DNA of 64,000 bases from Streptomyces turgidiscabies Car8 (GCF_000331005.1 NZ_AEJB01000421.1:33520-97519); one strand, 5' to 3'. Positions 9,925 through 19,732 are shown, counted from the first letter of the stretch. Notes: generated by a model not told the origin, from the sequence alone. Numbers and translations: made by a program.

Positions 9925-10290
9925 ATGCCAAGCGAAGCAGAGAACAGGTTCCACGGCGACATGCTTAGGGGCACCGAACGTCTCAAGCGTGAAATCGGCT
10001 ACAACCCCACGCGGTTCGTACAGATGCTGGGGGAGCTGGGCGGGGTCGGGGCCGCGAAGCAGCTCCTGCGCGGGGGCAACGCCTCGGACGGTTTCACCAC
10101 GCTGTGGGAAGCAGGCCGCCTCGAACTGAGCGTCGAGGCGTTCGTTCTCCTGCCGTGGTACCGGCATCTCTTCGAGGATCACCACTTGGACACGGCTCGG
10201 TACCGGCTGAGCGAGCACGGATTCGACGTCGACCGCTTTCTGCGCGAAACCCAGCGGAATCAACCCGCTTGGGTTTCTGACGACGTCTGA
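9925..10290 (+). CDS. unknown small conserved protein (121 aa)
   Basis: The 121-residue acidic, helical protein contains NRFHGDMLRGTERLKREIGYN at its start (broken here at its key part REIGYN) and SDGFTTLWEAGRL in the middle. I recall similar short proteins beside restriction and defence genes in many bacteria, but know no function. GGGGAG lies about 8 nt before the ATG. It follows the 481-aa gene after 112 bp in the same direction and converges on the DUF2075 gene, whose end is 19 bp away. It may be a partner or regulator of its upstream neighbour. Confidence 0.7.
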   Translation: MPSEAENRFHGDMLRGTERLKREIGYNPTRFVQMLGELGGVGAAKQLLRGGNASDGFTTLWEAGRLELSVEAFVLLPWYRHLFEDHHLDTARYRLSEHGFDVDRFLRETQRNQPAWVSDDV

Positions 10291-10309
10291 AACACACGCG
10301 AACCGTCCG

Positions 10310-12196
10310 TCAGACCTGCACGGCTTTCCGTGCCGGCCCAGCCGCCAGCTCCCGCAACTTCTCCCTCGTCTCCGGATCCGTCGAGTACACGATCGTGCCC
10401 ACCATGCCCCGGGTCAGCAGCACTTTGTACGTGTTACGGATCAGACGGTCCACGTCGGTGTCCGGAGTGGACTTGTTGAAGACCGGGTCCTTCGACGCCG
10501 TGCGGTCCGTGATCCAGCGGTCACCGCGCCAGACCAGATCGGGCCCGATGATGACGCCGGACCAGTCGTACTCGAAGCCCTGGGCGGTGTAGACGCAGCC
10601 GACCTGTCCGAAGCCCGCCGGGTCGGTGGCCCACAGGGCGGCCGGGGGTGCGCCAGAGACAGAGCGGTCGCCACGCAGGTTCCAGGGGCGAGCCCAGTCG
10701 CCGATCACGACATCGGGCGGGAGTGGGGCACCCGGCTTGGGTTCCGGGGACCAGCGCCAGCAGTAGCCCGCGGACATTCGTGCGCCGTAGTCATGAGCCC
10801 GACGAGTTTCGAGGAATGTTTCCATCTCCTGCGGGCTGTCGGCGACCAGCAACTGCATGCGTCCGTCAGGCTTCCATACGACCGGTCCGCCCGTCTCCAG
10901 ACCGAGGAGGCGGACCACCCAGCGCAGGTAGGCGTCGCTGCCGCCGCAGCGGAACTGGCTGTCCAGCGGTACGACCGTGCAGGGGATGCCCCGCTTCGCC
11001 GCTGCCGCCTCGATCTCGGCCACGGTACCCATCTCGCCGGGGCGGACGACCTGGTGCTCGTCGAGGAAGAAGACGGGAACGTAGGCGACATCGATGAGTT
11101 CGTCGATCTGTGCCCTGCCGTTACGGTTCTCGGCGCGCGTGTAGCGGTTGGCCGAGGTCTCCCGGATGCGGTGTGCCTCGTCGCAGATCAAAGCACCCAG
11201 GCTGTTCTTCTCGGCCGTCATGAAGCTGTTGAAGTACTTGAACAGCTCCTGGACTTCGCGCTTGCGGGCGCCGGCGATCTTCCTCATCGTCTTCGTGAAC
11301 GACTGTGAGCCGGTGGCGTGCAGTGCCGGCACCCCACGTCGGTAGAGCTCTCCGAGCAGTTGAAGAGCGATCACGCTCTTGCCGGTGCCGGGGCCGCCCG
11401 TGACGATGACGACCTCCTTGCGATCGGAGTGCTTCGCCTTCTCCACCGCGTTGACCACCAGGCGGTACGCGACCTGCTGCTCGTCGAGGAGGACGAACTG
11501 TGTGCGCTCGCGCACCTCCTCGGCAGCCACGGACATGAGCTGCTTCGACGGGACCTTGGCGCCCGCACGGAGTTCGTCCGCGGCCTGGGCCCCCGGATGT
11601 TTGGCACTCAGCCTCGTACGAAGGTGGTCGAGAAAGGCGCCCCGGCGTTCCTCGGTGAAGAGCAGTGCGTGGCCGTCACGTTCGATCTCGCGCAGCCCGG
11701 TCACGCCGAACTCGGTGGCGTTGTGCAGATAAGCCACTCCGGCCACACGTTGGCCGTGTTCAGCCACCGCGCCATTGAAATTGACGAGGTACTCGCAGTA
11801 GCGGCGCACCTGTTCGATGGGATTGAGGACCGGCTGCGCATACGCGTCGACATGGCACAGGGTGGGGTCGTCCTCGTGCGGGAGTGCCTGACTCCACTGC
11901 TTCAACTCAACCACGACGTACGACGGTTCACCCGTGGCCGGATGAACTCCCGCGAGCACGACGTCTGCACGCTTACTGTTCAGCGGGAGCGAGTATTCCA
12001 GCATCACCTCCACGTCGCCCAAGCCTGCGTCGTTCAGTGCGGCGGCCAGGAAGGGGATGCTGCGCTCCCAGGAACGCACCTCCGAGGCGCTGGGCCGGTA
12101 CCCGTGCATGCGGACGAACTTGTCGGTGAGGTGCAGAAACAGCGAACCGTCGAGTGCCATGACGGCGACCGTTTTCGCGGACGCGCGGACCAGCAA
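10310..12196 (-). CDS. DUF2075 (Schlafen-like) ATPase/helicase with N-terminal nuclease domain
   Basis: The protein couples an N-terminal PD-(D/E)XK-like domain (KRADVVLAG followed by VVVELKQW, residues about 70-110) to a P-loop motor. The motor has Walker A GGPGTGKS, Walker B ICDEAHR, a FFLDEHQ motif and a C-terminal helicase-like half (VYTAQGFEYDW, LLTRGMVGT). This is the DUF2075/COG3410 group, related to the Schlafen helicase-like family and frequent in defence islands. A nucleic-acid nuclease-translocase role is inferred. I prefer the TTG at 12196 because GGGGAAG precedes it and homologues I remember begin with LLRASAKTV. The longer GTG start at 12259 lacks a ribosome-binding site. It is monocistronic, with 305-370 bp of non-coding DNA upstream. 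Confidence 0.8.
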   Translation of the reverse strand: MLVRASAKTVAVMALDGSLFLHLTDKFVRMHGYRPSASEVRSWERSIPFLAAALNDAGLGDVEVMLEYSLPLNSKRADVVLAGVHPATGEPSYVVVELKQWSQALPHEDDPTLCHVDAYAQPVLNPIEQVRRYCEYLVNFNGAVAEHGQRVAGVAYLHNATEFGVTGLREIERDGHALLFTEERRGAFLDHLRTRLSAKHPGAQAADELRAGAKVPSKQLMSVAAEEVRERTQFVLLDEQQVAYRLVVNAVEKAKHSDRKEVVIVTGGPGTGKSVIALQLLGELYRRGVPALHATGSQSFTKTMRKIAGARKREVQELFKYFNSFMTAEKNSLGALICDEAHRIRETSANRYTRAENRNGRAQIDELIDVAYVPVFFLDEHQVVRPGEMGTVAEIEAAAAKRGIPCTVVPLDSQFRCGGSDAYLRWVVRLLGLETGGPVVWKPDGRMQLLVADSPQEMETFLETRRAHDYGARMSAGYCWRWSPEPKPGAPLPPDVVIGDWARPWNLRGDRSVSGAPPAALWATDPAGFGQVGCVYTAQGFEYDWSGVIIGPDLVWRGDRWITDRTASKDPVFNKSTPDTDVDRLIRNTYKVLLTRGMVGTIVYSTDPETREKLRELAAGPARKAVQV

Positions 12197-12259
12197 GGAC
12201 TTCCCCCAGGCAGCACGAAGAGACTCGTGCGGGTGGGGGCATGTCCTTCGAGACTCCAC

Positions 12260-12564
12260 CGGGGTGGAGCGGAAGCCCGTCGGGCCGCGTTGACAATGAG
12301 TTCGAGGGTACCTGGCGGTACTGACAGTCGTACCGGTGGTCGCCGGTGGGGGCAGCGGACGTCGTGACGGTCACCCTACCGGCGCCGGATACGGGTGGGC
12401 ATGACTTCTCCCTCTGGAGCTGTCGTAGTCGAGCGCGGTGGCGTCCACGTCATTCCGGCGGACGCGGCCGGTGCGGGGCCCCACAGGCCGCAAGGGAGCT
12501 GACCGACACGACGGTGACCAGGCCCCCGTCGTTCCTTGCACCGCGATCTGGAGGGCAGAACAGA
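12260..12564. other. intergenic stretch, no gene seen
   Basis: These 305 bp separate the DUF2075 gene from the end of the giant helicase gene. A TAGGGT box on the minus strand near 12374-12379 could serve the DUF2075 gene. I see no coding sequence, repeat or terminator hairpin. Confidence 0.4.
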
Positions 12565-15500
12565 TCAGGAACCCTCGGCGGGCATCAGGCCGCCCTCCGA
12601 CTCGGTCAAGTCCCCTGCGGCGATCAACGCGTCGATGTCACCAGTCAGCACGTCCCGGATATCGGCGCCGAGCCGCGCCCACCCGAAGAAGCGAGCGGCC
12701 TCTCGCAGCAGTTCCTCGCGATGAACGCCCGGTCCCTCCTCGACCACGTTTCTGAGCACGAGCTGCCGCTCCGCCGCGGGAACCTCCGCTACTCGGCGGG
12801 CGCACCGATCCGTCGGCGTGCGGGCGAACTCCGTCTCGTGGCCGGGCCTGTCGTAGGCCGTACCGACCTGGACAATCTTGCCCTGCTTGAGCAGGCGGCG
12901 AAGAGCTCGGTCGATGCGGTCGCGAACCACCTGGCCGGCTCGTCCGATGCCCCACGCGAGACGGACCCGGGTGTAGATCATCTCCTTCTCGACGGGCCCT
13001 TCCACCTCGACCACGCACAGAGCCACGTCTGCCACCACGTCAAGGGCCTCTGGGTCCTGCAACTCCACGCCCCACATGCCTCGCTGGCTGCTCGACCTGT
13101 CACGTACCTCTGCCAACAGAGCAGGATCGACCTCCTGGTAGGGACAGCTCCAGGGTGCAGGGCCGACGTCGACCGTCACGAACTCCACTCTCGGAACTGC
13201 CGGACCACCTGCCGCTTCTGCAGGCTCCCCGCCGCTCGCGCTCAGGCGGCCGTCCACGACCTCTGCCGAACTGTCGCCGTCGCCAAGGTCACCGCCAGTG
13301 CCGACCATCCCCGCTGGTGGTGCCACTCGCACCGCATGCGGATCCTCCGCACACGCCGCCTCCACCGCGGCCCGCATCCGAGCCATCGCATCCCGCCGGT
13401 TCCGATACCAGTCCGTGCCCCAGATTCGGTGCAGCTTCCAACCCAGGTCACGCAGAACCGCTTCCCTGAGCCGGTCTCGGTCCCGAGCCGCCCGCGAGGA
13501 GTGATACATGGCGCCGTCGCACTCGATGCCCAGCGCGTACGTCCCGGGCGCGCCTGGGTGTCGTACCGCCATGTCGATGCGGAAACCGGCGACCCCCACC
13601 TGCGGCTGAACCTCGTATCCCCAGCCGCGCAGGACATCGATGACCTCCTCTTCGAAGGGGCTCTCCGGAGCAGCGTCCGGATCGGCGGCCTTCGTCTGGA
13701 GGATCGCGGGACCGTGCTGGGCGTACTGCAGGTATCGCTTGAGGTGCTGCACGCTCTTGTTGGGGCTGTCCGACAGATCGCCTCCGTGGAAGGAGGCGAT
13801 GACCTCCATGCGGCGCCGGGCGCGGGTCACGGCCACGTTGAGGCGTCGCCAGCCGCCCTCCCTGTTGATGGGGCCGAATGTCGACAGCAGCTTGCCCCGG
13901 TGGTCGGGTCCGTAGCCGATGGAGAGGATGATGACGTCGCGCTCGTCGCCTTGGACGGTTTCAAGGTTTTTGACGAAGAATCCGTCGAGCCGGCTCTCCG
14001 TGAAGTGGTGTTCGAGGTCCGGGCGGGCCGCCCTCGCCTTCTGCACCGCCTCCTCGATTGCCTCCGCTTGCGCCTTCGACAGCGCGACCACGCCGAGGGT
14101 GTGCTCGGGACGGGTGTCGAAGTGGTGGATGACGCGCTGGGCCACCTTCGTGGCCTCGATCGGGTTGTCGCTGTTCCCGCCGCGGTCGTACACGCCGTCC
14201 GCCTTGATGAACTCCACGCCGATGTCCGGTCCCTGTTCCAGAGCACCCGGGAACGTGATCATGGAGTTGTCGTAGAAGTCGTGGTTGCTGAAAGCGATCA
14301 GGTTCTCGTGACGGCTGCGGTAGTGCCAGCGCAGAGGCAGCCCGCGCAGGACTCCGCTGGCCTTGCACATGTCGAGAATGGACTCGAAGCCGTCGGTGGC
14401 GTCCTCGTCCCACTCGTCGCCGTCGTCGCTGGTTCCGGCCGCGGCGAAGAACGAGGTCGGCGGCAGCTGCTTCTGGTCGCCCGCCACGATGAGGGCCTTG
14501 CCCCGGTAGACGGAGTTCACCGCGTCCTGAGGCAGCACCTGGGACGCCTCGTCGAAGACGACGACATCGAACTCGAAGTCGGGTGGGAGGAACTGGCTGA
14601 CCGTCAGCGGGCTCATCATGAAGCAGGGCTTGACCAGCCGTACGACGTCGCGTGTCTGCTGCAGCAGGTGCCGTACGGGCATGTGGCGGCGCTGTTTTTC
14701 GGACTCGCGGCGGAGCACTGCGGCCTGGCCCACCGATGTCCGGCGAGGACGGCGGGAGTTGCATGCGGCGATGACCTCGGCGTGTGCCGCCGCCACCAGG
14801 TCCTGGTCCACCATTTGGAAGCGCTCCACCAACTGGTCGCGTTCCACTGCCCGCATCGGCTTCAGCCTCTGGTCGGCGGTGAGCTGGTGCTCGACCCACG
14901 CGGTGAGCACCGCACGTTCCATGGCTGCGGGGAAGTCGTCGGCGGAAACCTCGCGGCGTGCGAGCTGGTCGGGCAGCCCGTCGAGGTGGTAACGGCGCAG
15001 CAGGGTCAGTGCGTCGGCGCAGCTGGTCCAGGCTTCCGGGCCGAAGGGGTCGCGGTCGAGGCGGGACAGGACGGACTGGGCCGTGGTGAGAGATTCGGCG
15101 AGTTCGTGTCGCAGCTCCGCGGCCCGCTCAGGCTCGAAGTGCCCGGCGAGTGCCTCACGCTGACGGCTCCAGTCGCCGGCGCGGGCTGCGACGGACGGAT
15201 CGACTGACGCGGCCAGCATCAGCCGGGCCGCCTTGGGCTGCAGGGGCGCGGAGTGGCCGCCATGTGCGGTTCGACGAACCTTCTGGGCCCAGTCCAGGGC
15301 GTCCAGAATCGCATCGCGGTCCGTCTCGGTGCCCTGGTGGAGGGAACCGAGAAGGCTTCGGTACGTGGCGTCGTTCTCCGCGAAAGAGGACTCGGCGGCG
15401 CGGGCGGAGACGACGGAGGCCACCGCTTCCCTGGCCCGCGACAAGGTGAGGCCCGTCTCCTCGTCCATGACGCGGGCGGTTGAGCGGATGAGGTCGGCCG

Positions 15501-18500
15501 CGTCCTCGAAGGGCTCCACGTGCGCGCGAAGCCAGCTCGCCGCCCGTTCGAGGGGGCGGGCGGCGAGTGCTGTGCCGACCGCCGCGACGTGGGGCTGCCC
15601 GGTGTACTCCTGCCATAGGTCCAGGTCATGGCGGATCTGGTCGCTCTGCGCGAGGAGTTCACGCGGTTCGGGCCGTCCGTCGGCCAGCACCTCGGCGAGG
15701 CTGGTCCGGCGCGCTGGTTCTGTGAGCGTGTCGGGTGCCAGACGGGCGATCAGCCGGGCGGAGTCCAGGGCGGCCCGCAAGGCCTCGGTATGGGGGTGCC
15801 CTTCCGGTGCGTATCGGCCCAGCAACTCGCGCTGTTGCTCCGTGGCGTACGGCCCTGGTTGCTGTCGCGTCAGGTCAGAGCCGCGGCGCAGGAGCTGCCC
15901 CATGGGCTCGTAGCCCGTCACACCGTTGGGCGCGGCGTCGTGCAGGTCGTCCGTCCGCGTGTCGAGGCCCTGGTACCAGGGGCCGAGAAGGTTGCTGTCG
16001 GTTACGGCCTGAGCGGCGAACGCGGCGGTCTCCTTCTGTGCCGCGTGCGCGGCCGTGGCCGCCGTGCGCGCAGAGGCGAGCGTGTGCTCGGAACCGGGGC
16101 CACTGTCCCGGCGACCGACCGAGGCCACGGTGTCCAGCAACGCGACGGCCTGTCGCAATGGGGCGAGGTGGGCGCGCAGCCAGCGGGCGGCGTCGTCGAG
16201 CGGCTGCTTGGTGAGCTCGGCCGCATGCGGTGCCAGCGACGAGCTGTCCAAACTCCGTCGCCATGTGGCGAGATGGCTGCGCAGCGCCGTTCCCTGCTCG
16301 ACGAGTGCGGGTCGCGGCTCTCGGCCATCAGCCAGGTGAGTGGCAAGCAGGACCCGACGGTAGGGGTCGGCGACGGTTTCCGGCGCGAGCGCGTGGACCG
16401 CTCCTGCGTGCACGAGTGCCTGGCGCAGTGCCGTGACGTCGGGCAACACTGTGCCCCGATAGCGGCCGATCAACTCGGCATGGGTCGCGGCAAGCGACCG
16501 CAGCTTCCAGTAGGCGGCGCACCAGGCGTCGGCGAGTGGCAGCTTGTCGTACAGCTCGCCACGCCACGAGCCGCCGCGCGTCAGCCGGGCCACGAGTTTC
16601 CGGTCGGCCCGGATGCCGCTGGACAGCATGCCGGCGAGTCCCTGACGTCCCTCCATGAGGCGGTGGATTGCTTCGGGCAGTTCGGGCGTGGAGACGACTT
16701 CCGGCAGGAAGGCGTCGCGCGCCGCCTCCTCCGCGGCGGCCAGGTCTTCGGCGGCCTCGGAGATCTCCGCGACGGCTGCCTGGACACCGGGAAGTGCCCG
16801 GGGATCGAGCCATGCTTCGAGCGTGCGGTCCGATGCTGTGGCCAGCTCCACGAGCGTGGCCAGGTCCTCCGCCTCGGACGTCGCCTTCGGTCGGTCACAC
16901 CCGAGACACTCGGCCACCGAGTCGGCGTGTCCGGCGGCCATCTCAAGGGCGTCGGCGAGCCTGTCGAACCGCTCGGCCAGGTCCGCGGCCTCGCGGCGGG
17001 TCAACGACGCGATGTCGGCGCCAGGCGGTTCCAGTGCAGCGAGGGCCTGCTCGTTGGACGGTCGCTCTGCGCTCAATTCCCGACGCATCTCGGCCCACCC
17101 CGGGCCGGTGTGGTCCGTCGCGAGGGCCTGGGCGGAGAGCACCCGGTCCCGCCGTGTGAAAAAGTCTCTCAGTGCGTCGGCGGCGACCCCGACCGCCGCC
17201 TCCTCCGCCAACGCCGGGCCTCCAGGGACCAACCACTGCTCGCGAGGGCGGTGTTCGGTGCCGGCCACGGCAATCACGTCACACAGATGACGTGCTTCCT
17301 CGGGGCTACCGGGATTTGTGAGCCCGGTGAGGTGGCTGACCCCGGTGAGGCTCTGCAGGGTCCGCTCCAGCACACCAGCGGTCGCGTCGAACTCCCCGGC
17401 AAGCTGTCGCGCACGCTCCTCCGTGAGTCCGGCGAGGTCGAGGCCGCGCGGCGCCATCGCCGAGAGCGCCTTCTCGGCTTCCCCCGCTTCAGCCGTCAGC
17501 CTGGTGGACAGCTCCTGCCAACGCTCACCCACCGTCGCGCGGACAGCAGTGGTCGTACGCTGCACCTTGCGCAGTTCCAACAGGAAGGCGTCGGCCCGGT
17601 CATCCACCTCGTCGGCGAAGGCATCCGTGGTCAGCCACGCTTCCGGCACAGGCCTCCGCACGTCGAGCAGCCGCAGGAGAGCGATCAGACGGTCGATACC
17701 GCTGTGGTCCGTGACAGGCACTCCCCCGGGCGCGAGATCCCGGTACCGGTCGACCGCCGTCGTGAGCGCATCCCGCGCCGCCTGCGCCTGCTCCAGCACA
17801 GGACGTGGATGCGGCAGGCTGGCTCGCAGGTCACGCCAAGGGAACGACGGGTCGGCGACCGCCTCCCAAGCCTCGGAGATGGCTTTCGTCGCCTCAACGA
17901 TCAGGCGCAGGTCCTCGTCACTGAGCGTCTCAGCGCGAAACGTCGCCCCTGCCCCCGTGTGCGTGTCGTCCCCACGGCTCAGATAGGCCACCGGCGCCTC
18001 GGACAGTTGGCCGACCCGACCGAGCACGTCGTGCAGGGTCCGTCCCAGCGGGTCGCGGACCTCGTTCATCGCTTCGGCGTAGGCGCTGAGCGCGAGGCGC
18101 AGTTCCCTGGCCTGGGCCAGGGTCTGCTGTGACAGTTGCGGTGCGCGCGGCTCCTCCGCGAGAGCCCGACCCAGCTCCTGGGCCACCGCTTTGCGGCTGG
18201 TGTTGTGGCTGTGGAGGGCCAGGGCGTACGAATCGAGTCCGACCGACTTCAGCCGGTCGAGAACGACATCGAGGGCCGCTGCCTTCTCACTGACGAACAG
18301 CACACTGCGGCCGGCCTGCATCAGACCGGCGATCATGTTCGTGATCGTCTGACTCTTACCCGTGCCGGGTGGGCCGTCCAGGACGAACGACTGTCCGGCC
18401 ACGGCCGCGGCGACGGCCTGCCGCTGCGAAGCGTCGGCATCAAGCACCAGCGGACTGTCCTCGGGCGGGCTCAGTTCGTCGATCCGGTCGAGCTCGATCT

Positions 18501-18933
18501 CATCGAAGTCGAAACGGTCGGAGGCGAGTCCGGAGTTCGGACCGAGAGCCATCGCCCGTACGAGGTCACTGCCGAGGACGCGGTCTTCGTTGTCCAGCAG
18601 GTCCTGGTACATCGACTCCTTGTGGGAGGCGAAGAGTGCGAGCACCACACGGTCGGAGATCTGCCAGCCTGCCTTGCCCGCCACCGCGCGAGCCGCGGCG
18701 GAAAGCACCGCCTGCAGGTCCGAAGGGTCCTGTTCGACGACCGGCGCCCAGTCGATGTGGAATTGCTGCAACTTCACTCTCAGGGCTGGGTTGAGGCGCG
18801 GTTCCTCGTCGTCGCTCGACCTGAGGCGGATCCGTCCGTTGCGCGCGCGCTCGATGACCACCGGCATCAGGATCAGGGGGGGCGTCGCTGGCCGTCTCAG
18901 CTCCGTCCTCGCGCCAGTTGAGCATGCCGACAC
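12565..18933 (-). CDS. giant SF1 helicase with C-terminal REase and DUF3320 domains (main part of a frameshifted gene)
   Basis: This 2122-aa frame holds most of a DUF4011-type helicase-nuclease. It has Walker A DGPPGTGKSQT near residue 185, a long helical insertion, motif II VVFDEASQV, motif VI VTRARRR, a Vsr/MTES_1575-like endonuclease (FEEEVIDVLRGWG, GFRIDMAV, IECDGAMYH) and a DUF3320-like tail. The architecture matches, as far as I recall, single-gene Hhe-type defence. The first 15 or so residues of this frame are not family sequence. The true N-terminal DUF4011 domain is in another frame (18566-19333) and would join at the C7 tract 18876-18882, where six C would restore one 2255-aa protein. 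The remaining frame is long and intact, so the break is recent, switchable or a sequencing error. Confidence 0.85.
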   Translation of the reverse strand: MSACSTGARTELRRPATPPLILMPVVIERARNGRIRLRSSDDEEPRLNPALRVKLQQFHIDWAPVVEQDPSDLQAVLSAAARAVAGKAGWQISDRVVLALFASHKESMYQDLLDNEDRVLGSDLVRAMALGPNSGLASDRFDFDEIELDRIDELSPPEDSPLVLDADASQRQAVAAAVAGQSFVLDGPPGTGKSQTITNMIAGLMQAGRSVLFVSEKAAALDVVLDRLKSVGLDSYALALHSHNTSRKAVAQELGRALAEEPRAPQLSQQTLAQARELRLALSAYAEAMNEVRDPLGRTLHDVLGRVGQLSEAPVAYLSRGDDTHTGAGATFRAETLSDEDLRLIVEATKAISEAWEAVADPSFPWRDLRASLPHPRPVLEQAQAARDALTTAVDRYRDLAPGGVPVTDHSGIDRLIALLRLLDVRRPVPEAWLTTDAFADEVDDRADAFLLELRKVQRTTTAVRATVGERWQELSTRLTAEAGEAEKALSAMAPRGLDLAGLTEERARQLAGEFDATAGVLERTLQSLTGVSHLTGLTNPGSPEEARHLCDVIAVAGTEHRPREQWLVPGGPALAEEAAVGVAADALRDFFTRRDRVLSAQALATDHTGPGWAEMRRELSAERPSNEQALAALEPPGADIASLTRREAADLAERFDRLADALEMAAGHADSVAECLGCDRPKATSEAEDLATLVELATASDRTLEAWLDPRALPGVQAAVAEISEAAEDLAAAEEAARDAFLPEVVSTPELPEAIHRLMEGRQGLAGMLSSGIRADRKLVARLTRGGSWRGELYDKLPLADAWCAAYWKLRSLAATHAELIGRYRGTVLPDVTALRQALVHAGAVHALAPETVADPYRRVLLATHLADGREPRPALVEQGTALRSHLATWRRSLDSSSLAPHAAELTKQPLDDAARWLRAHLAPLRQAVALLDTVASVGRRDSGPGSEHTLASARTAATAAHAAQKETAAFAAQAVTDSNLLGPWYQGLDTRTDDLHDAAPNGVTGYEPMGQLLRRGSDLTRQQPGPYATEQQRELLGRYAPEGHPHTEALRAALDSARLIARLAPDTLTEPARRTSLAEVLADGRPEPRELLAQSDQIRHDLDLWQEYTGQPHVAAVGTALAARPLERAASWLRAHVEPFEDAADLIRSTARVMDEETGLTLSRAREAVASVVSARAAESSFAENDATYRSLLGSLHQGTETDRDAILDALDWAQKVRRTAHGGHSAPLQPKAARLMLAASVDPSVAARAGDWSRQREALAGHFEPERAAELRHELAESLTTAQSVLSRLDRDPFGPEAWTSCADALTLLRRYHLDGLPDQLARREVSADDFPAAMERAVLTAWVEHQLTADQRLKPMRAVERDQLVERFQMVDQDLVAAAHAEVIAACNSRRPRRTSVGQAAVLRRESEKQRRHMPVRHLLQQTRDVVRLVKPCFMMSPLTVSQFLPPDFEFDVVVFDEASQVLPQDAVNSVYRGKALIVAGDQKQLPPTSFFAAAGTSDDGDEWDEDATDGFESILDMCKASGVLRGLPLRWHYRSRHENLIAFSNHDFYDNSMITFPGALEQGPDIGVEFIKADGVYDRGGNSDNPIEATKVAQRVIHHFDTRPEHTLGVVALSKAQAEAIEEAVQKARAARPDLEHHFTESRLDGFFVKNLETVQGDERDVIILSIGYGPDHRGKLLSTFGPINREGGWRRLNVAVTRARRRMEVIASFHGGDLSDSPNKSVQHLKRYLQYAQHGPAILQTKAADPDAAPESPFEEEVIDVLRGWGYEVQPQVGVAGFRIDMAVRHPGAPGTYALGIECDGAMYHSSRAARDRDRLREAVLRDLGWKLHRIWGTDWYRNRRDAMARMRAAVEAACAEDPHAVRVAPPAGMVGTGGDLGDGDSSAEVVDGRLSASGGEPAEAAGGPAVPRVEFVTVDVGPAPWSCPYQEVDPALLAEVRDRSSSQRGMWGVELQDPEALDVVADVALCVVEVEGPVEKEMIYTRVRLAWGIGRAGQVVRDRIDRALRRLLKQGKIVQVGTAYDRPGHETEFARTPTDRCARRVAEVPAAERQLVLRNVVEEGPGVHREELLREAARFFGWARLGADIRDVLTGDIDALIAAGDLTESEGGLMPAEGS

Positions 18934-19333
18934 CGAGGCTGAGGGTCCACAGGCCGTAGTCGTTGAAGACCTGTGTCGCTTTGGCGCGCAGACTGTTCAA
19001 CGCCCGCAGGAGGGAAGGCGCGGTGGTCTTCTGGGTGATGATTCCGTCGGTGCGGTCGCCCTTCTTGGCGAGGACCACGTCGCCCGGCCGCACGCCCTCG
19101 TCGGCCTCCGATTCCTCGTCCGGGAGCGGCGCGAAGTCCCAGCCGCGGGCCAGGCCTTCGACAAGCTCCTGCGCGGATGGGGTCGAGATCTCCAATGTCG
19201 CCGACTTGGTGTGGCGGAAATTGAGCAGCCGGTTGCGGCCGCTCAGGTCCACCAGAGAGGCGCGCCAACTCTCGAGCATCACCTTGAGGCGGTCGAGTTC
19301 CTGACTGCCCCCGAAGTCACCCGAATTCGTCAC
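18566..19333 (-). CDS. N-terminal DUF4011 fragment of the frameshifted helicase
   Basis: This frame supplies the missing start of the downstream helicase: RLKVMLESWRASLVDLSGRN and, near residue 130, YGLWTLSLGVGMLNWREDG, both typical of DUF4011. After the C7 tract at 18876-18882 it reads out of frame and stops at 18566, so residues after about 155 are not meaningful. The GTG at 19333 is preceded by AGGGG at good spacing and is preferred over the longer ORF beginning at 19420. Deleting one C joins it to the next frame as ASDA-PLILMPVV, which fits the family. Confidence 0.8.
   Translation of the reverse strand: MTNSGDFGGSQELDRLKVMLESWRASLVDLSGRNRLLNFRHTKSATLEISTPSAQELVEGLARGWDFAPLPDEESEADEGVRPGDVVLAKKGDRTDGIITQKTTAPSLLRALNSLRAKATQVFNDYGLWTLSLGVGMLNWREDGAETASDAPPDPDAGGHRARAQRTDPPQVERRRGTAPQPSPESEVAAIPHRLGAGRRTGPFGPAGGAFRRGSRGGGQGRLADLRPCGARTLRLPQGVDVPGPAGQRRPRPRQ
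18876..18882 (-). repeat. G7/C7 homopolymer at the helicase frameshift
   Basis: Seven G on the plus strand are seven C on the coding strand, precisely where the DUF4011 frame and the helicase frame must meet. Six C would make one continuous protein. Such tracts slip during replication. Confidence 0.65.
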
Positions 19334-19696
19334 GCAGGCCCCTGTTGTTGTCGCTTCTGGGCCAACGGAGCACCGGCGTCGACGGCAGTCCCCTCTGCCG
19401 CCAACGCAAATCGCGGCCACAGATGTCCGTACTGTCCTGGTGGCCGCACAAGTCCCGCTGATCCCCCCTGGCCACGAATTCTACGGTCAGCACACCAATG
19501 CGTGAAGCGTTAACTACAGAACGATTCTCCCGGTGTTCACGAAGGCGCGGTGTGCGTAGCCAACCCACTCCGTCGCCCGGTCCGCGTGAACGGCGAGACG
19601 CATGGGGCTCTTGCCGCCGGCCTGACAGCACGGCCGAAGCCGGCGGCCGCCCTCATCGCCGCGTGACGTCTCCCAGGCTTCCTGCATCGAACCTCT

Positions 19697-19732
19697 GACG
19701 CCCTCCACCAGCCTTCCGCTGATGGAGGGCGT
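19697..19732 (+). terminator. terminator-like hairpin
   Basis: GACGCCCTCCA pairs with TGGAGGGCGTC across a loop of about 12 nt and is followed by TTGCGTT. No gene end lies immediately upstream on the plus strand. As a bidirectional hairpin it could also mark a lost gene. Confidence 0.5.

Noticed and set aside
12346..15207. 953-aa open frame on the plus strand
   Set aside because: Antisense to the giant helicase gene, with no recognisable domain; same for 15628-18132.
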